Assembly (NCBI GenBank): GCA_036556425.1
Contig: DATBJJ010000125.1
Location: forward strand, 25,272-89,271
Source: DATBJJ01 sp036556425
Lineage (GTDB): Bacteria > Acidobacteriota > Vicinamibacteria > Vicinamibacterales > 2-12-FULL-66-21
DNA length: 64,000 nucleotides
Reading direction: 5' to 3'
Shown here: piece after piece, positions 16,239 through 23,367 of the stretch
How the letters are laid out: each line of letters begins with the position of its first letter
Numbering within the stretch: the stretch's first letter is position 1
The notes under the pieces: generated by a model
Seen by the model: only the letters and a program-made list of their open reading frames with translations
What the model was told of the DNA's origin: nothing
Databases searched by the model: none
Translations under genes and position numbers: made by a program

Positions 16239-18734
16239 CTAATTCTGCAGCGCGATCGCCGGATCGACGCGCGCTGCGCGGCGCGCCGGCCCGACGCACG
16301 CGAACAACGCCGCGGCAGCCAGTACCAGGGTCGCGCCAAGAATCACGAGCGGATCCAGAGCGCTGATGCCATACAACTGCGACGCGATGGCGCCCTGCAG
16401 CGCAACCGCGCCGCCGAGCCCGCACGCGAGCCCGACGAGCACGAGCACGGCCGCTTCGCGCATCACGAGGCGCAGGATCTCGCGCGTGTCGCTGCCGAGC
16501 GCGATCCTGATGCCGATCTCGCGCGTCCGCTGGCTCACCTGGTACGCGAGCACGCCGTAAATGCCGAGCGACGCGAGCAGCAGCGCGACGCCGCCGAAGC
16601 CCACCGAGAGGATCATCGGCGCGCGCCGCGGATCGAGCGACCGCTCGATGCGATCGCTCATCACGAGGCTGTCGAAGAGCTGCACGTTCGGGTCGAGCGC
16701 CGCGAGCGCCCGCTCGACGGCTGATTTGATCGCCGCGGAATCGTCGCCCTGCGCCTTCCATCGAATTGCGAATCCGATTCCGCGCGACGGATTGAGCGAA
16801 TACGGCACATAGTACGCACCAACGCGCGCGTCTTCGCCTTCGACGAGGCCGCGCAGCTTGACGGTTCGAACGATCCCGACGACCGTCAACCACGTCACTC
16901 CCGGTCCCGGCTTCGCGACATCGTCCGGAGTGCTCGGCAGGTACATGCGCCGCCCGATCGGATCCGCGTTCGGCCAGAACCGCTGCGCGAGCCGGTCGTC
17001 GATGATGACCGCGCCTGGCGCCTTTTCCGTGTCGCTGTCGGCGAAGAAGCGGCCGCGGAGAAGCGGCACGCGCAGCGCCTCCAGATAACCCGGCGTGATG
17101 AACAACTGACTCGGCGACACCACGGATTCGCCCGGCGCCATCACGCGTCCTTCAGGAATGATGACGCTGCTGTCGTTGTCGAAACTGAACGGAAGAAAGC
17201 TCGTGGCGCCCGCAGCCTCGACGCCTGGCAGCGCGCGGATTCGCTCGAGCGCTCGCGCCATGTACTGCCGCCTCGCGGGGTCGTCCGGATACGCGGCTGG
17301 CAGCAGCGAGACGCGACCCGTCAGCACGTGCTGCGCGTTGAATCCCGGGTCCACCGCGAGCAAGTGTCGGAAGCTCGCGAGCAGCAGACCGGCGCCAATC
17401 AGCAGCACGAACGCGAGCGCGACCTGCGCGACGACGAGCGCGCCGCGAACCAGCTGCGCGCGCCGGCCGCCGGTGCTCGTGCGGCCGTCTTCACGGAGCA
17501 CGACTCCGAGATTCATACCTGCGACGTGCATCGCCGGAACGCCGCCTACGACGACGCCGAGCGCAATGCCGAGCCCGAGGATGAAGACGACGACGATCGC
17601 GTCCATCCGAATCTCGTGCGCGCGCGGGATGTCGGAAAGGCCGAGCGACGTCAGTGCGCCGAGACTCCAGAACCCGAGCGCCAGGCCAAGCAGTCCGCCA
17701 ACGAGCGTCAAGACCGTGGTTTCGGTCACGAGCTGACGGACCACGCGTTTTCTCGCGGCGCCGAGCGCGTGGCGCGTGGCCAGCTCCTTCAACCGCGTGT
17801 TCGCGCGGGCCAGCGACAGATTCGTGATGTTCACCGCGGCGATGAGCAGCAGGCAGATGACGCCGCCCCACAACATCTGCAGCGCGCCGCGCACGCTGCG
17901 GACGACGTCCGACTCGAACGACAGAATGCGCGTGTGATATTTCGCGTTGATGAGCGCCGACTTCAACACGCCCGATCGCTCGACGATGACGGTGTTGAGC
18001 GAATCGATTCGCGCCTGCGCCTGCGCAATCGTCGCGCCCTCCGCGAGCCGGCCGATCTCCTCGTGGTTCTGGCTGTGGCGGGCCTCTTCCGAGCGTTGTT
18101 CGGCGGTGAACGCCAACGGCACGAAGACCTTCACGTCTGGATTGAGAAACGTGAACGCAGGAGGCAGCACGCCGACGACGGTGTAGAGGTTGTCATCGAA
18201 CCGGAGCTGGCGATCGACGATTCCGTCGATGCCGCCCGGCTGACGCGCGGCGAAGGCATGGCTGAGCACGGCCACGCGATCGTGTCCGGAGGTGCCTTCC
18301 TCTTCCGTGAAGAGCCGGCCCCGTGCGGCGCTGGTCCGCAGCACGCGGAAGAACGACGGGGTCACGGTGATCCCGGCAACGCCTTCCGCGCCAGCGCCTT
18401 CGCCGGCGCGGAATCCGCGGAACTGGTAGAGCGCCTGGCTCTCGAGGACGTCGGTGAACGCCAGACGATCGAAATAATTGGGGACCGACGTGCCGGCGCG
18501 CTCGACGCCCGCGCCGGGAAACGAATCGAACATCGTGACGAGACGATCCGACGCCGGATATGGCAGCGGTCGCAGCAGGATGGAGCGCACCACCGTGAAG
18601 ATCGCGGCGTTCGCGCCGATGCAGAGCGCCACCGTGAGGATGGTGGCGATCGCGAACGCGCGATCCTTTCGAAACAGCCTGAACGCGAAGCGCAGGTCCT
18701 GACGGAGGGTGTCCACGGAACCTCCCATTGCCAT
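16239..18734 (-). CDS. ADOP-type ABC permease
   Basis: 831-aa MacB/FtsX-like permease of the ADOP group without the N-terminal prefix domain. TM1 is at ~27-48 (ATILTVALCIGANAAIFTVV). The two halves each contain a periplasmic MacB-type domain and an FtsX core: ARANTRLKELATRHALGAAR in the first, and QRTREIGIRIALGSDTREIL in the second. No ATPase or PadR gene adjoins it. It is convergent with the kinase gene (11 bp apart) and divergent from the CRTAC1 gene. The substrate is unknown. Confidence 0.88.
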   Translation of the reverse strand: MAMGGSVDTLRQDLRFAFRLFRKDRAFAIATILTVALCIGANAAIFTVVRSILLRPLPYPASDRLVTMFDSFPGAGVERAGTSVPNYFDRLAFTDVLESQALYQFRGFRAGEGAGAEGVAGITVTPSFFRVLRTSAARGRLFTEEEGTSGHDRVAVLSHAFAARQPGGIDGIVDRQLRFDDNLYTVVGVLPPAFTFLNPDVKVFVPLAFTAEQRSEEARHSQNHEEIGRLAEGATIAQAQARIDSLNTVIVERSGVLKSALINAKYHTRILSFESDVVRSVRGALQMLWGGVICLLLIAAVNITNLSLARANTRLKELATRHALGAARKRVVRQLVTETTVLTLVGGLLGLALGFWSLGALTSLGLSDIPRAHEIRMDAIVVVFILGLGIALGVVVGGVPAMHVAGMNLGVVLREDGRTSTGGRRAQLVRGALVVAQVALAFVLLIGAGLLLASFRHLLAVDPGFNAQHVLTGRVSLLPAAYPDDPARRQYMARALERIRALPGVEAAGATSFLPFSFDNDSSVIIPEGRVMAPGESVVSPSQLFITPGYLEALRVPLLRGRFFADSDTEKAPGAVIIDDRLAQRFWPNADPIGRRMYLPSTPDDVAKPGPGVTWLTVVGIVRTVKLRGLVEGEDARVGAYYVPYSLNPSRGIGFAIRWKAQGDDSAAIKSAVERALAALDPNVQLFDSLVMSDRIERSLDPRRAPMILSVGFGGVALLLASLGIYGVLAYQVSQRTREIGIRIALGSDTREILRLVMREAAVLVLVGLACGLGGAVALQGAIASQLYGISALDPLVILGATLVLAAAALFACVGPARRAARVDPAIALQN

Positions 18735-18789
18735 ACGGTTTCCACTGTTCCAGGTTCCGGGACGGGAGGCTCATTGTAAACTCAGCATC

Positions 18790-20694
18790 GTGACTCGATC
18801 GACCCACGTGCGAACCGTCGCTCCACTTGTGATCCTCACGGCGGCGATGCTTTCGGCCGCGCAGGACAAGCCTCGCGAAACTATTCGAATCGTTCCAGAC
18901 GGCCTGCAGGATACGTCGTGGCTCGACCAGCTTCGCGCCGAACAGATCAAGGCGGCGTCAGGCGTTGCGGCATTTCATGACTTCCAGTTCTCCGACCGGC
19001 AGGCCGAGAGCGGCCTCGCCTTCCGCCATCGCGTCGTCGACGACGCGGGAAAGACGTACAAAGCGGCGCACTACGATCATGGGAACGGGATGGCAATCGC
19101 CGACGTCGACGGCGACGGTCTCAGCGACATCTACTTCGTCAACCAGGTCGGCGGAAACCAGTTGTGGCGGAACGCAGGCAGTGGGCGATTCGAGAACATC
19201 ACCGAGTCGGCCGGCGTTGCGGTGCCTGGGAAGATCGGTGTGACGGCGTCGTTCGCCGACATCGACAACGACGGCGACGCGGACCTCTACGTCACGACCG
19301 TGCGCGGCGGCAACTTCCTCTTCGAGAACGACGGCCGCGGACGCTTTCGAGACATCTCGGCGGCCTCCGGCCTCAACTACGCCGGCCACTCGTCGGGCGC
19401 CGTCTTCTTCGACTACAACCGGGACGGACGGCTCGATCTGTTCCTGGTCAACGTCGGGCGCTACACCACGGACACAATCGCCGGCGCCGGCTATCAGTTC
19501 TACGTCGCGTTCGAAGATGCGTTTGCCGGTCATCTCAAGCCGGAGCGCGCCGAAGCGAACATCCTGTACCGCAACGAGGGCGGCAATCGATTCGTCGACG
19601 TGTCCAAGCAGATGGGGATCCAAGACGAGACGTGGGGCGGCGACGCCTCGATCATCGACGGCAACGACGACGGCTGGCCCGATCTTTACGTGCTGAACAT
19701 GCAAGGCGACGACGAGTACTACGAGAACGTTCGAGGCACGCGGTTCGCGAGAAAGAGCCGGCAGTTGTTTCCGCGAACGTCCTGGGGCGCGATGGGCATC
19801 AAGGTCTTCGACTTCAACAACGACGGCCGGCTGGATCTCTTCATCACCGACATGCACTCGGACATGAGCGACATGACCGGGCCCGAGAAGGATCACGTGA
19901 AGTCCGACATGAAATGGCCGGAGTCGTTCCGCGGCACCGGAAAGACCAGCATCTGGGGCAACTCCTTCTTCCTCAAGGAAGGGCCGAACAAGTTCCGCGA
20001 AGCGTCGGATGCAATCGGCGCGGAGAGCTACTGCCCGTGGGGTCCGAGCGTGGGCGATCTCAACGCGGATGGGTTCGATGATGCGTTCATTGCCGCCGGC
20101 ATGAACTATCCGGAACGCTACATGGTCAATTCGATCAAGCTCAACGATCGAGGCAAGCGATTCGCCGACGCGGAGTTCGTCGTCGGCGTCGAGCCGAGGA
20201 AAGGCGGGGTCGTGACGCCGTGGTTCCTGCTCGACGCGTCCGGCAAAGACAAGGATCACCGGGATGCGGCGGGCGCGACGGGCCTCGTGGGGATCTGGGG
20301 CGCGCGCGGCACGCGCTCTTCGGCGATCTTCGACATCGACGGCGACGGCGATCTCGACATCGTCACCAACGAGTTCGGCACCGTGCCGATGGTGCTCGTC
20401 AGCAACCTCACCGAGAAGACGCGCGTCCGCTATCTCGAGGTGCGGCTGATCGGCACCGCATCGAATCGCAGCGCGATCGGCGCCGTCGTCAAGGTCCGCG
20501 CGGGCGGCTCGACCTATACGAAAATAATGGACGGCAATTCCGGATACCTATCGCACAGCGTCTATCCGTTGTACTTCGGGCTCGGATCGGCGGAGTCGGT
20601 GGATGCGATTGAGGTGGCGTGGCCGTCGGGGAAGACCCAATCGGTTCCGCAGCCGATCAAGATCAATTCGCGGATCGAGATTCGAGAGCAGTAG
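18790..20694 (+). CDS. Secreted CRTAC1-family protein (FG-GAP repeats with ASPIC/UnbV domain)
   Basis: 634-aa exported protein. A signal peptide ends about LTAAMLSAAQ. The propeller has Ca-binding FG-GAP repeats (DVDGDGLSDIYFVN, DIDNDGDADLYVT, DYNRDGRLDLFLVN, DFNNDGRLDLFITD, DLNADGFDDAFIA). The C-terminal ASPIC/UnbV domain is seen as YLEVRLIGTASNRSAIGAVV and HSVYPLYFGLGSAESVDAIEV. GTG 18790 is chosen because upstream ATG 18709 would overlap the divergent permease gene and place the signal peptide internally. No good ribosome site precedes the GTG, so the mRNA may be leaderless. The role is probably extracellular binding or adhesion. Confidence 0.82.
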   Translation: MTRSTHVRTVAPLVILTAAMLSAAQDKPRETIRIVPDGLQDTSWLDQLRAEQIKAASGVAAFHDFQFSDRQAESGLAFRHRVVDDAGKTYKAAHYDHGNGMAIADVDGDGLSDIYFVNQVGGNQLWRNAGSGRFENITESAGVAVPGKIGVTASFADIDNDGDADLYVTTVRGGNFLFENDGRGRFRDISAASGLNYAGHSSGAVFFDYNRDGRLDLFLVNVGRYTTDTIAGAGYQFYVAFEDAFAGHLKPERAEANILYRNEGGNRFVDVSKQMGIQDETWGGDASIIDGNDDGWPDLYVLNMQGDDEYYENVRGTRFARKSRQLFPRTSWGAMGIKVFDFNNDGRLDLFITDMHSDMSDMTGPEKDHVKSDMKWPESFRGTGKTSIWGNSFFLKEGPNKFREASDAIGAESYCPWGPSVGDLNADGFDDAFIAAGMNYPERYMVNSIKLNDRGKRFADAEFVVGVEPRKGGVVTPWFLLDASGKDKDHRDAAGATGLVGIWGARGTRSSAIFDIDGDGDLDIVTNEFGTVPMVLVSNLTEKTRVRYLEVRLIGTASNRSAIGAVVKVRAGGSTYTKIMDGNSGYLSHSVYPLYFGLGSAESVDAIEVAWPSGKTQSVPQPIKINSRIEIREQ

Positions 20695-20705
20695 GACGCT
20701 GCGGT

Positions 20706-21938
20706 TCAGAGTTGGCCAGGGAGATCGCGAAGTCGTCCGGACGGCGTCGTTCGACCTGATCGAATGACCGGCCGGTAGCCCGCCTTCGCGTACTCGGACG
20801 CGCGCGGGACGAACTGCGCGTCGAATCGCGGGTCGGGTGGATCGAAGGTGTTCACACCTTTGTTGATCGTTCCGCGCAGATCGTTCACGTCACCGTGAAT
20901 GAACGATCCGCGGACGCCGCTCGCGTCGGTGATGTCGAGCTCGTAGCGGCGTCCCGGCGAAATGCCTCCGCCGAGCGTGTTCTTCCAGAAGATGCAATCG
21001 ACATACGTGCTGCCGGAGCCGTTGTCGTCCACGCCGTTCCAGTTGCCGGTGAACGTGCTCTTGCTCACCGTCGCGCGCGAGCCCTCGAACACGGTCATCG
21101 CGCCGGAGCCGTTCTCCGCATGGTACTCGCCGCCGCTCAGCATGCCGACGTAGTCCACGCCGAGATTCGCGATGTTGCCGGTGAAGAGGCAGTTCTCGAT
21201 CGTGGCGCGGCTGCCGTGCAGCAGATCGACGGCGGAGCCCGTGATCTGCGTGCGGTTGTTGCGGAAGAGGCAGTGGCGGAACAGGACCGATTCCTGGATC
21301 TGACCGAGATGCTCGACGGAGACGCCGCCGCCGCACGGGCTCGTGTAGTTCCCGTAGACCTCGACGTGCTCGATCGAGGGGTACGACCGCGCGTAGATCT
21401 TGATGCCGCCGCCGTCGGCATAGAAGAACGGCGACTTCCGCAGGTCATCCGACTCGATCGGCGATTTCTCTCCCGATCCAGTCGTGAAGTTCTTCGCGCC
21501 CGTGATCTTGAAGCCGCGGAAGATCGTCTTGCGTGTCACCCCGTCGCCGAAATACACGACGTGATTCACGACGGCAGGGAAGCTCGGAGCGTCGGCCTCC
21601 GCGATATCGGGGTTGGCTGCGGTGAGGACGACATCGCCGACGGCCTCGAGCGTGATGCCGTCGTGGCGCGCGTTGAACCAGATGAGCGCCTGGCCTTTCG
21701 ACGGCGGGCGATACGTGCCTGCATGGACGTAAACCGTCTTCCTGATCGGATCTTTCGCGGCGGCCTCGAGCGCGTCCTGGATTCGTGCCTTGGGGTACAC
21801 GTGATAACCGTCGGCGCGCGCGTCGATGCCCGCGGTGTTCGGGGAAACGTTTTGGCGGGCCCAAACCCGAGCCGGCACGACGCACGATGCCAACAGCAAC
21901 TGAAGGAACGCGCGCCGGTGATGCTGCGGCCAGGGCAT
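20706..21938 (-). CDS. Secreted right-handed beta-helix protein
   Basis: 410-aa exported parallel beta-helix protein of the pectate-lyase/DUF1565 kind. The N-terminus HHRRAFLQLLLASCVVPARVWA resembles a signal peptide with a twin-arginine-like start. The segment YPKARIQDALEAAAKDPIRK then VYVHAGTY marks the helix start. Later rungs include VEVYGNYTSPCGGGVSV, FRHCLFRNN, IENCLFTGN and VDCIFWKN. Such folds are common in polysaccharide lyases and hydrolases, but no catalytic residues can be assigned. ATG 21971 is an alternative start. The gene is convergent with the CRTAC1 gene. Confidence 0.75.
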   Translation of the reverse strand: MPWPQHHRRAFLQLLLASCVVPARVWARQNVSPNTAGIDARADGYHVYPKARIQDALEAAAKDPIRKTVYVHAGTYRPPSKGQALIWFNARHDGITLEAVGDVVLTAANPDIAEADAPSFPAVVNHVVYFGDGVTRKTIFRGFKITGAKNFTTGSGEKSPIESDDLRKSPFFYADGGGIKIYARSYPSIEHVEVYGNYTSPCGGGVSVEHLGQIQESVLFRHCLFRNNRTQITGSAVDLLHGSRATIENCLFTGNIANLGVDYVGMLSGGEYHAENGSGAMTVFEGSRATVSKSTFTGNWNGVDDNGSGSTYVDCIFWKNTLGGGISPGRRYELDITDASGVRGSFIHGDVNDLRGTINKGVNTFDPPDPRFDAQFVPRASEYAKAGYRPVIRSGRTTPSGRLRDLPGQL

Positions 21939-22023
21939 GGGACTGATACAGCAATCTAGCACACGGTGCAACGCGGCGAGAGAGCCGCCGTCCGAACGTC
22001 ATCGACCGCGAGTCACGCTGGTC

Positions 22024-22533
22024 TCAATAGACCAGGTGAATCACGTTCAGCTGATACAAGAGCCGCGCGGAGAATGTGCCGGCGGTGGTCCGGTCAAGGA
22101 GGGAGACGGTCGTACCCGTGATGAGTCGGGCGGCACCCGCGCGTTGACGTTCCACGAGGAGGTCGACGAGCGTGTCTTGAACGATCGCAGGCATCTCCTC
22201 GACGTCGCTCAGGAAGAGGGTGCCTCCTGTCCCTGCGTGCAGCAAGTGTGTGCAGCTCTCGTCGAGCATGCCTGGATCGACCGGCAATGCGCGCGCCGGA
22301 AAACGGACGAACGGTGCCGATCTGGTCCCGGCGGTGGTTCGGTGGATCCGCCGCGCGATGATTTCTACCTCGCCTCGTGTCCGCGCGGTGATGAGGAGCG
22401 GCGACTCGGATCGCGCCGCCATGGCCTCTTCGTCGGCGCTCCGATCGGTCCTGTGCACGAGCACCGAATTGATGCGTTCGGCCCTTAGTCGCGAGTCCCG
22501 CAGTGCCGGAACCGGCACCTGTGACGGCTCCAT
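22024..22533 (-). CDS. Short degenerate sigma-54 activator-like AAA protein
   Basis: 169-aa protein resembling the central AAA+ domain of bacterial enhancer-binding proteins, but stripped down. Residues 46-75 align with the Walker A region, yet GETGTGKE is replaced by ARTRGEVE. The Walker B-like GGTLFLSDVEEM (103-114) is kept. The GAFTGA loop that contacts sigma-54 is absent, with PVDPGMLDES in its place. The end, TFSARLLYQLNVIHLVY, matches the canonical 'FREDLYYRLNVI' segment. There is no receiver domain and no Fis-type DNA-binding domain. ATP hydrolysis and sigma-54 activation look impossible. It could be a regulatory decoy or a remnant. GGAG lies nine bases before the start. Confidence 0.65.
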   Translation of the reverse strand: MEPSQVPVPALRDSRLRAERINSVLVHRTDRSADEEAMAARSESPLLITARTRGEVEIIARRIHRTTAGTRSAPFVRFPARALPVDPGMLDESCTHLLHAGTGGTLFLSDVEEMPAIVQDTLVDLLVERQRAGAARLITGTTVSLLDRTTAGTFSARLLYQLNVIHLVY

Positions 22534-22610
22534 TGTCGAAACTCCGCAGTTACGGTCACACGACGGCGACGAAAGAGGACCTCCCCGATCGGTGGTTGCC
22601 GTCCCAGGGT

Positions 22611-22817
22611 TCAGCGCCTGCGGCTTTCATTGATGCTCTCCGACAAGGTTTGCGAAGGGACGTTCCACCATCGCCACATGATCCCGATCGGGATGATCGT
22701 GAGACCGAGCATGGCGCCCCACCTGGTGAGCGACGTGGTGTTCGCCAGGTACACAGCCATGCCCATGATCAAGAGCCACGTGCCGGCCACGATAGCCTTC
22801 GCGATTCTAAGGTCCAT
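22611..22817 (-). CDS. Small two-helix membrane protein
   Basis: 68-aa protein with two predicted membrane helices: AIVAGTWLLIMGMAVYLA (~8-25) and WGAMLGLTIIPIGIMWRWW (~33-51). A charged C-terminal tail (SESINESRRR) follows. Its family is not recognised. It is divergent from the blaI-like gene, and the 154-bp region between them holds the BlaI-type operators, so it may share that control. No clear ribosome binding site is visible. The protein-like composition and hydrophobic pattern support a real gene. Confidence 0.5.
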   Translation of the reverse strand: MDLRIAKAIVAGTWLLIMGMAVYLANTTSLTRWGAMLGLTIIPIGIMWRWWNVPSQTLSESINESRRR

Positions 22818-22876
22818 GACGGGAGTCTACGAGCGGTGGTCGAACGGCGATGTTCCAAAGTGCACACGTCCCGCGC

Positions 22877-22970
22877 TTGACAGTTCCGACGCGAGCGAAT
22901 ATATTCGCCGTGGGCGAAATAATTCGCCCTGAAGTATTCGCCCTTGAATTACGAGCGAGCGCATTCGCCC
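22877..22970 (+). promoter_or_regulatory. Promoter with stacked operators of the blaI-like/M56 operon
   Basis: Perfect -35 TTGACA (22877-22882), 17-bp spacer, -10 TATATT (22900-22905). The perfect palindrome GCGAATATATTCGC (22895-22908) covers the -10. A second palindrome, GGGCGAA-ATAA-TTCGCCC (22912-22929), covers the start region. Two more half-sites ATTCGCCC lie at 22936-22943 and 22963-22970, the last touching the ATG at 22972. This fits cooperative autorepression by the BlaI-like protein. Confidence 0.75.
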
Positions 22971-22971
22971 C

Positions 22972-23367
22972 ATGCCCAAGGTCATCCGCGTCGATCTCAC
23001 CCGGCGTGAGAGTCAGATCATGGAAATCCTGTACCGGCGCCGGCGCGCGACGGTCGAAGAGATCCGCGCCGAGCTGCCGGACGCGTCGAGTCCGTCGAGC
23101 GTCCGCAAGCTGCTCGACATCATGATCGATCGCGGCTTGCTCGGACGCGAGTACGACGGGCCGCGCTACGTCTACTTTCCAGCCGCCAAACCGGACGACG
23201 CCAGCCGGTCCGCGCTGAAGCAATTGGTGCGGACTTTTTTCAACGGCTCACCCGGATCCGCGCTCGCCGCGCTCCTCGACATCTCGTCGACGGAGCTGTC
23301 GGCCGCGGAATACCGGCAGTTGAGCGCTCTGCTGAAACGCGCACGAGAACAGGGAGACGAGCGATGA
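22972..23367 (+). CDS. BlaI/MecI/CopY-family repressor
   Basis: 131-aa winged-helix repressor of the BlaI/MecI family (PF03965-type). The recognisable core is LTRRESQIMEILYRRRRATVEEIRAEL, SSPSSVRKLLDIMIDRGLLGREYDGPRYVYFPA, then a C-terminal dimerisation region LKQLVRTFFNGSPGSALAALL. In the family, dimers bind palindromes overlapping the promoter and are inactivated when the partner M56 sensor is triggered. Here the stop overlaps the M56 start codon by four bases (ATGA), so the two proteins are made together. Confidence 0.9.
   Translation: MPKVIRVDLTRRESQIMEILYRRRRATVEEIRAELPDASSPSSVRKLLDIMIDRGLLGREYDGPRYVYFPAAKPDDASRSALKQLVRTFFNGSPGSALAALLDISSTELSAAEYRQLSALLKRAREQGDER

Noticed and set aside
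18709..18789. ATG 18709 as start of the CRTAC1 gene
   Set aside because: It would overlap the divergent permease gene and bury the signal peptide 27 residues inside.
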